Shown: positions 62,148-64,000 of the stretch, piece after piece
Position numbering within the stretch: the stretch's first letter is position 1
Layout: each line of letters opens with the position of its first letter
Origin: Nocardia transvalensis
GTDB taxonomy: Bacteria; Actinomycetota; Actinomycetes; Mycobacteriales; Mycobacteriaceae
DNA length: 64,000 nt
Assembly: GCF_015477765.1 (NCBI RefSeq)
Contig: NZ_JADLQQ010000001.1
Location: 496,001 to 560,000, forward strand
Direction of reading: 5' to 3'
The notes under the pieces: generated by a model
What the model saw: the letters and a program-made list of their open reading frames with translations, nothing else
What the model was told of the DNA's origin: nothing
Databases searched by the model: none
Program-made: the position numbers and the translations under genes

Positions 62148-63365
62148 TCAGCGAAGCTCGCGAGCCAGGTTGGCGTCGAGCACGCCGAGGAACTCCTCGG
62201 TGGTGAGGTAGCCCTGGTCGCCGCCGACCAGCAGGGCCAGGTCCTTGGTCATCTGGCCGTCCTCGACGGTCTTGATGACGACATCCTCGAGGGTCTGCGC
62301 GAAGCCGATGACCTCGGGGGTGTTGTCCAGCTTGCCGCGATGCGCCAGGCCGCGGGTCCACGCGAAGATCGAGGCGATCGGGTTGGTGGAGGTCGGCTTG
62401 CCCTGCTGGTGGAGGCGGTAGTGGCGGGTCACGGTGCCGTGCGCGGCCTCGGCCTCGCAGGTCTTGCCGTCCGGGGTGAGCAGCACCGAGGTCATCAGGC
62501 CCAGCGAGCCGAAGCCCTGCGCCACGGTGTCGGACTGCACGTCGCCGTCGTAGTTCTTACAGGCCCACACGTAGCCGCCCTCCCACTTCAGGGCGGAGGC
62601 GACCATATCGTCGATGAGCCGGTGCTCGTAGGTCAGGCCGGCGGCGTCGAACTGATCCTTGAACTCGGCCTCGAAGATCTCCTGGAAGGTGTCCTTGAAC
62701 ATGCCGTCGTAGGCCTTCAGGATGGTGTTCTTCGTCGACAGGTACACCGGGTAGTTCTGCTGCAGGCCGTAGTTGAACGACGCGCGGGCGAAGTCCTCGA
62801 TGGACTTCTTGAAGTTGTACATGCCCATGACCACGCCGCCGTCCTCGGGGATCTTGACGACCTCGTGGACGATCGGCTCGCTGCCGTCCTCCGGCGTGAA
62901 GGTGAGGGTGACGGTACCGGCCTGATGCACCTTGAAGTCGGTGGCACGGTACTGGTCACCGAAGGCGTGACGGCCGATGATGATCGGCTTGGTCCAGCCC
63001 GGAACCAGGCGCGGGACGTTGGAGATGATGATCGGCGCGCGGAAGATGGTGCCGCCGAGGATGTTGCGGATGGTGCCGTTGGGCGACCGCCACATCTTCT
63101 TGAGCCCGAACTCCTTGACGCGCGCCTCGTCGGGGGTGATGGTGGCGCATTTGACGCCGACGCCGTGCTTCTTGATGGCGTTGGCGGCGTCGATGGTCAC
63201 CTGGTCGTCGGTCTTGTCCCGATACTCGATGCCGAGGTCGTAGTACTCGAGGTCGACGTCGAGGTAGGGGTGGATCAACTTGTCCTTGATGAACTGCCAG
63301 ATGATCCGCGTCATCTCGTCGCCGTCGAGTTCGACGACGGTGCCTTCAACCTTGATCTTGGACAT
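62148..63365 (-). CDS. icd: NADP-dependent isocitrate dehydrogenase
   Basis: 405 residues, dimeric eukaryote-like form. [16 protein letters not shown] at the N-terminus, the substrate loop [16 protein letters not shown], Lys/Tyr in [17 protein letters not shown], metal-binding [10 protein letters not shown] and the NADP region [11 protein letters not shown] are all present. It converts isocitrate to 2-oxoglutarate with NADPH formation. AGGAGG lies 12 bases before the ATG, slightly long spacing. The location beside a methionine-type riboswitch matches M. tuberculosis icd1 (Rv3339c-Rv3340 region). Confidence 0.96.
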   Translation of the reverse strand: MSKIKVEGTVVELDGDEMTRIIWQFIKDKLIHPYLDVDLEYYDLGIEYRDKTDDQVTIDAANAIKKHGVGVKCATITPDEARVKEFGLKKMWRSPNGTIRNILGGTIFRAPIIISNVPRLVPGWTKPIIIGRHAFGDQYRATDFKVHQAGTVTLTFTPEDGSEPIVHEVVKIPEDGGVVMGMYNFKKSIEDFARASFNYGLQQNYPVYLSTKNTILKAYDGMFKDTFQEIFEAEFKDQFDAAGLTYEHRLIDDMVASALKWEGGYVWACKNYDGDVQSDTVAQGFGSLGLMTSVLLTPDGKTCEAEAAHGTVTRHYRLHQQGKPTSTNPIASIFAWTRGLAHRGKLDNTPEVIGFAQTLEDVVIKTVEDGQMTKDLALLVGGDQGYLTTEEFLGVLDANLARELR

Positions 63366-63752
63366 GGATCTTCGTGTCCTCCTAGGAAGGTGCTCCCATT
63401 GCACGGCCAGGTGAAACACGCTTGTGAGCGGACCTAGCTGTTCAACAGACAACGTATACGCCCCGCGTTGTCCACGGGACTTCTGGTGCTAAACAAGACA
63501 AGCGTACTGGTGCGCCGTGCCTCACATCCAGGGACGGTCCCATGGAGAGATACCCACGTCACCGCACGCATAAGTCTCGCGTCAATAGAGTTAACGCCTG
63601 GGTCCATTCCGCATTCCGACGGGGGGTGTGAGGGACGGAACGGGAGGCGCTGCACTCACGCCCCAGGCCGGGAGGGCGGGGATACCTGGTGACCGTGTGA
63701 GTAATCAGACAGGTGGAGTCCGGAACGGGCGATCGGTTACCATCGGGCTTCA
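63366..63752. other. 387-bp divergent intergenic region upstream of the riboswitch
   Basis: Holds the icd promoter on the minus strand and the start of the riboswitch transcript on the plus strand. No coding region is convincing here. Confidence 0.5.
63738..63743 (+). promoter_or_regulatory. Candidate -10 element before the riboswitch
   Basis: TACCAT fits TANNNT and lies ten bases before the start of the SAM-IV fold, which would begin at about +4. The -35 region is weak. Inference from position. Confidence 0.35.
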
Positions 63753-63866
63753 GGTCATGAGTGCCAGCGCCAAGCCCCGGCTCGCTGGCCGGCAACCCTC
63801 CAGTTGCGGTGGGGTGCTCCGGGTGATGACCGGGCTCTCGAAGGTCGAGAGCAAGCGCGACGATCA
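63753..63866 (+). promoter_or_regulatory. SAM-IV riboswitch
   Basis: The conserved core reads GGTCATGAGTGCCAGC, then AAGCCCCGGCTCGCTGGCC, GGCAACCCTCC, GCGGTGGGGTGC, CCGGGTGATGACC, a CTCTCGAAGGTCGAGAG hairpin and CAAGCGCGAC. GGTCA pairs with TGACC as P1 and the internal stems pair as expected for the actinobacterial SAM-IV class. It binds S-adenosylmethionine and lowers expression of downstream sulfur or methionine genes. The ribosome site of the leader peptide follows within five bases. Confidence 0.92.
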
Positions 63867-63879
63867 GGAGGTCACCGAC

Positions 63880-63915
63880 ATGTCTTGTTGCTGTTCGCCT
63901 GTCGAAGCCCGATAA
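63880..63915 (+). CDS. Polycysteine leader peptide
   Basis: MSCCCSPVEAR, 11 residues, with AGGAGG eight bases before the ATG. Three successive cysteine codons early in a short ORF are the hallmark of cysteine-responsive attenuator leaders described in mycobacteria. It lies between the SAM-IV fold and the next gene, 41 bases before its ATG. A small GCCGAG/CTCGGC hairpin lies in that gap. Translation stalling when Cys-tRNA is short would alter downstream expression; this is inference. Confidence 0.7.
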   Translation: MSCCCSPVEAR

Positions 63916-63956
63916 ACACCAGCGAGCCGAGCCTCGGCGACCCCTTTGGGAGGAAC

Positions 63957-64000
63957 ATGAGTAACTCGATCACGCCCTGGGGCGTGCAGATCGCGCGCAA
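63957..64000 (+). CDS. Start of a gene under the riboswitch and leader (cut by window edge)
   Basis: ATG with GGGAGG three bases upstream; only 14 codons are visible, beginning MSNSITPWGVQIAR. Synteny and the SAM-IV element suggest a methionine or sulfur-assimilation gene such as O-acetylhomoserine sulfhydrylase, but the visible residues do not let me identify it. Confidence 0.55.
   Translation, partial: MSNSITPWGVQIAR

Overview
The window is high-GC actinobacterial chromosome with dense, often overlapping genes. It looks like Nocardia or a close mycolic-acid relative. The supporting genes are FbiC (coenzyme F420), MshB (mycothiol), PimE and LpqW (phosphatidylinositol mannosides and lipoarabinomannan), a Rv1157c-like secreted protein and a SAM-IV riboswitch. 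As I recall the M. tuberculosis gene order, 1-28 kb tracks the Rv1188-to-Rv1157c block: proline catabolism, dapC, ferredoxin, fbiC, mshB, lpqW, typA, phhB, pimE. The stretch 43-64 kb recalls Rv3330-Rv3340: dacB, BrkB-type protein, trpS, icd, methionine region. The genus is an inference; no 16S or other marker RNA gene is present.

Layout. 0-11 kb: proline dehydrogenase (cut by the left edge) and pruA; an S8 protease with a small partner; dapC-fdxA; fbiC; a pair of PH-domain membrane proteins; an HD hydrolase. 11-20 kb: an MFS exporter divergent from a GMC oxidoreductase; an acetyltransferase; a three-gene conservon-like operon (NIT-domain kinase, roadblock, DUF742) lacking its usual GTPase; two small membrane or unknown genes; a class C serine hydrolase. 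20-29 kb: typA-lpqW-mshB on the minus strand, a tiny Lys/Cys-rich protein, phhB, pimE, a secreted protein, a serine-every-third-residue repeat protein and a Tat-exported DUF1906 protein. 29-37 kb: an internally duplicated unknown protein, a complete four-gene OpuC/ProVWX-type compatible-solute ABC importer, an acetyltransferase, an EamA transporter and a PNPOx-like protein. 37-44 kb: lipoprotein alkaline phosphatase, a STAS-ATPase fusion, phenylalanine hydroxylase and an MFS-tetR operon, interspersed with three unrelated short tandem arrays (25, 24 and 28 bp). 43-54 kb: DacB, a stress-type small protein, a probable pseudokinase receptor, a BrkB-type membrane protein, trpS, an MpaB-type oxygenase with a divergent TetR and twin operators, and an xth-RNase-barstar operon. 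54-60 kb: a five-gene beta-oxidation operon of peroxisomal type with nearby TetR. 60-64 kb: MFS exporter, icd, then a SAM-IV riboswitch, a polycysteine leader peptide and the start of a gene cut by the right edge.

Coordinates of starts were chosen from Shine-Dalgarno sequences, overlaps and family alignment from memory. They may be off by a codon or, in a few places, by a base. No database search was possible.
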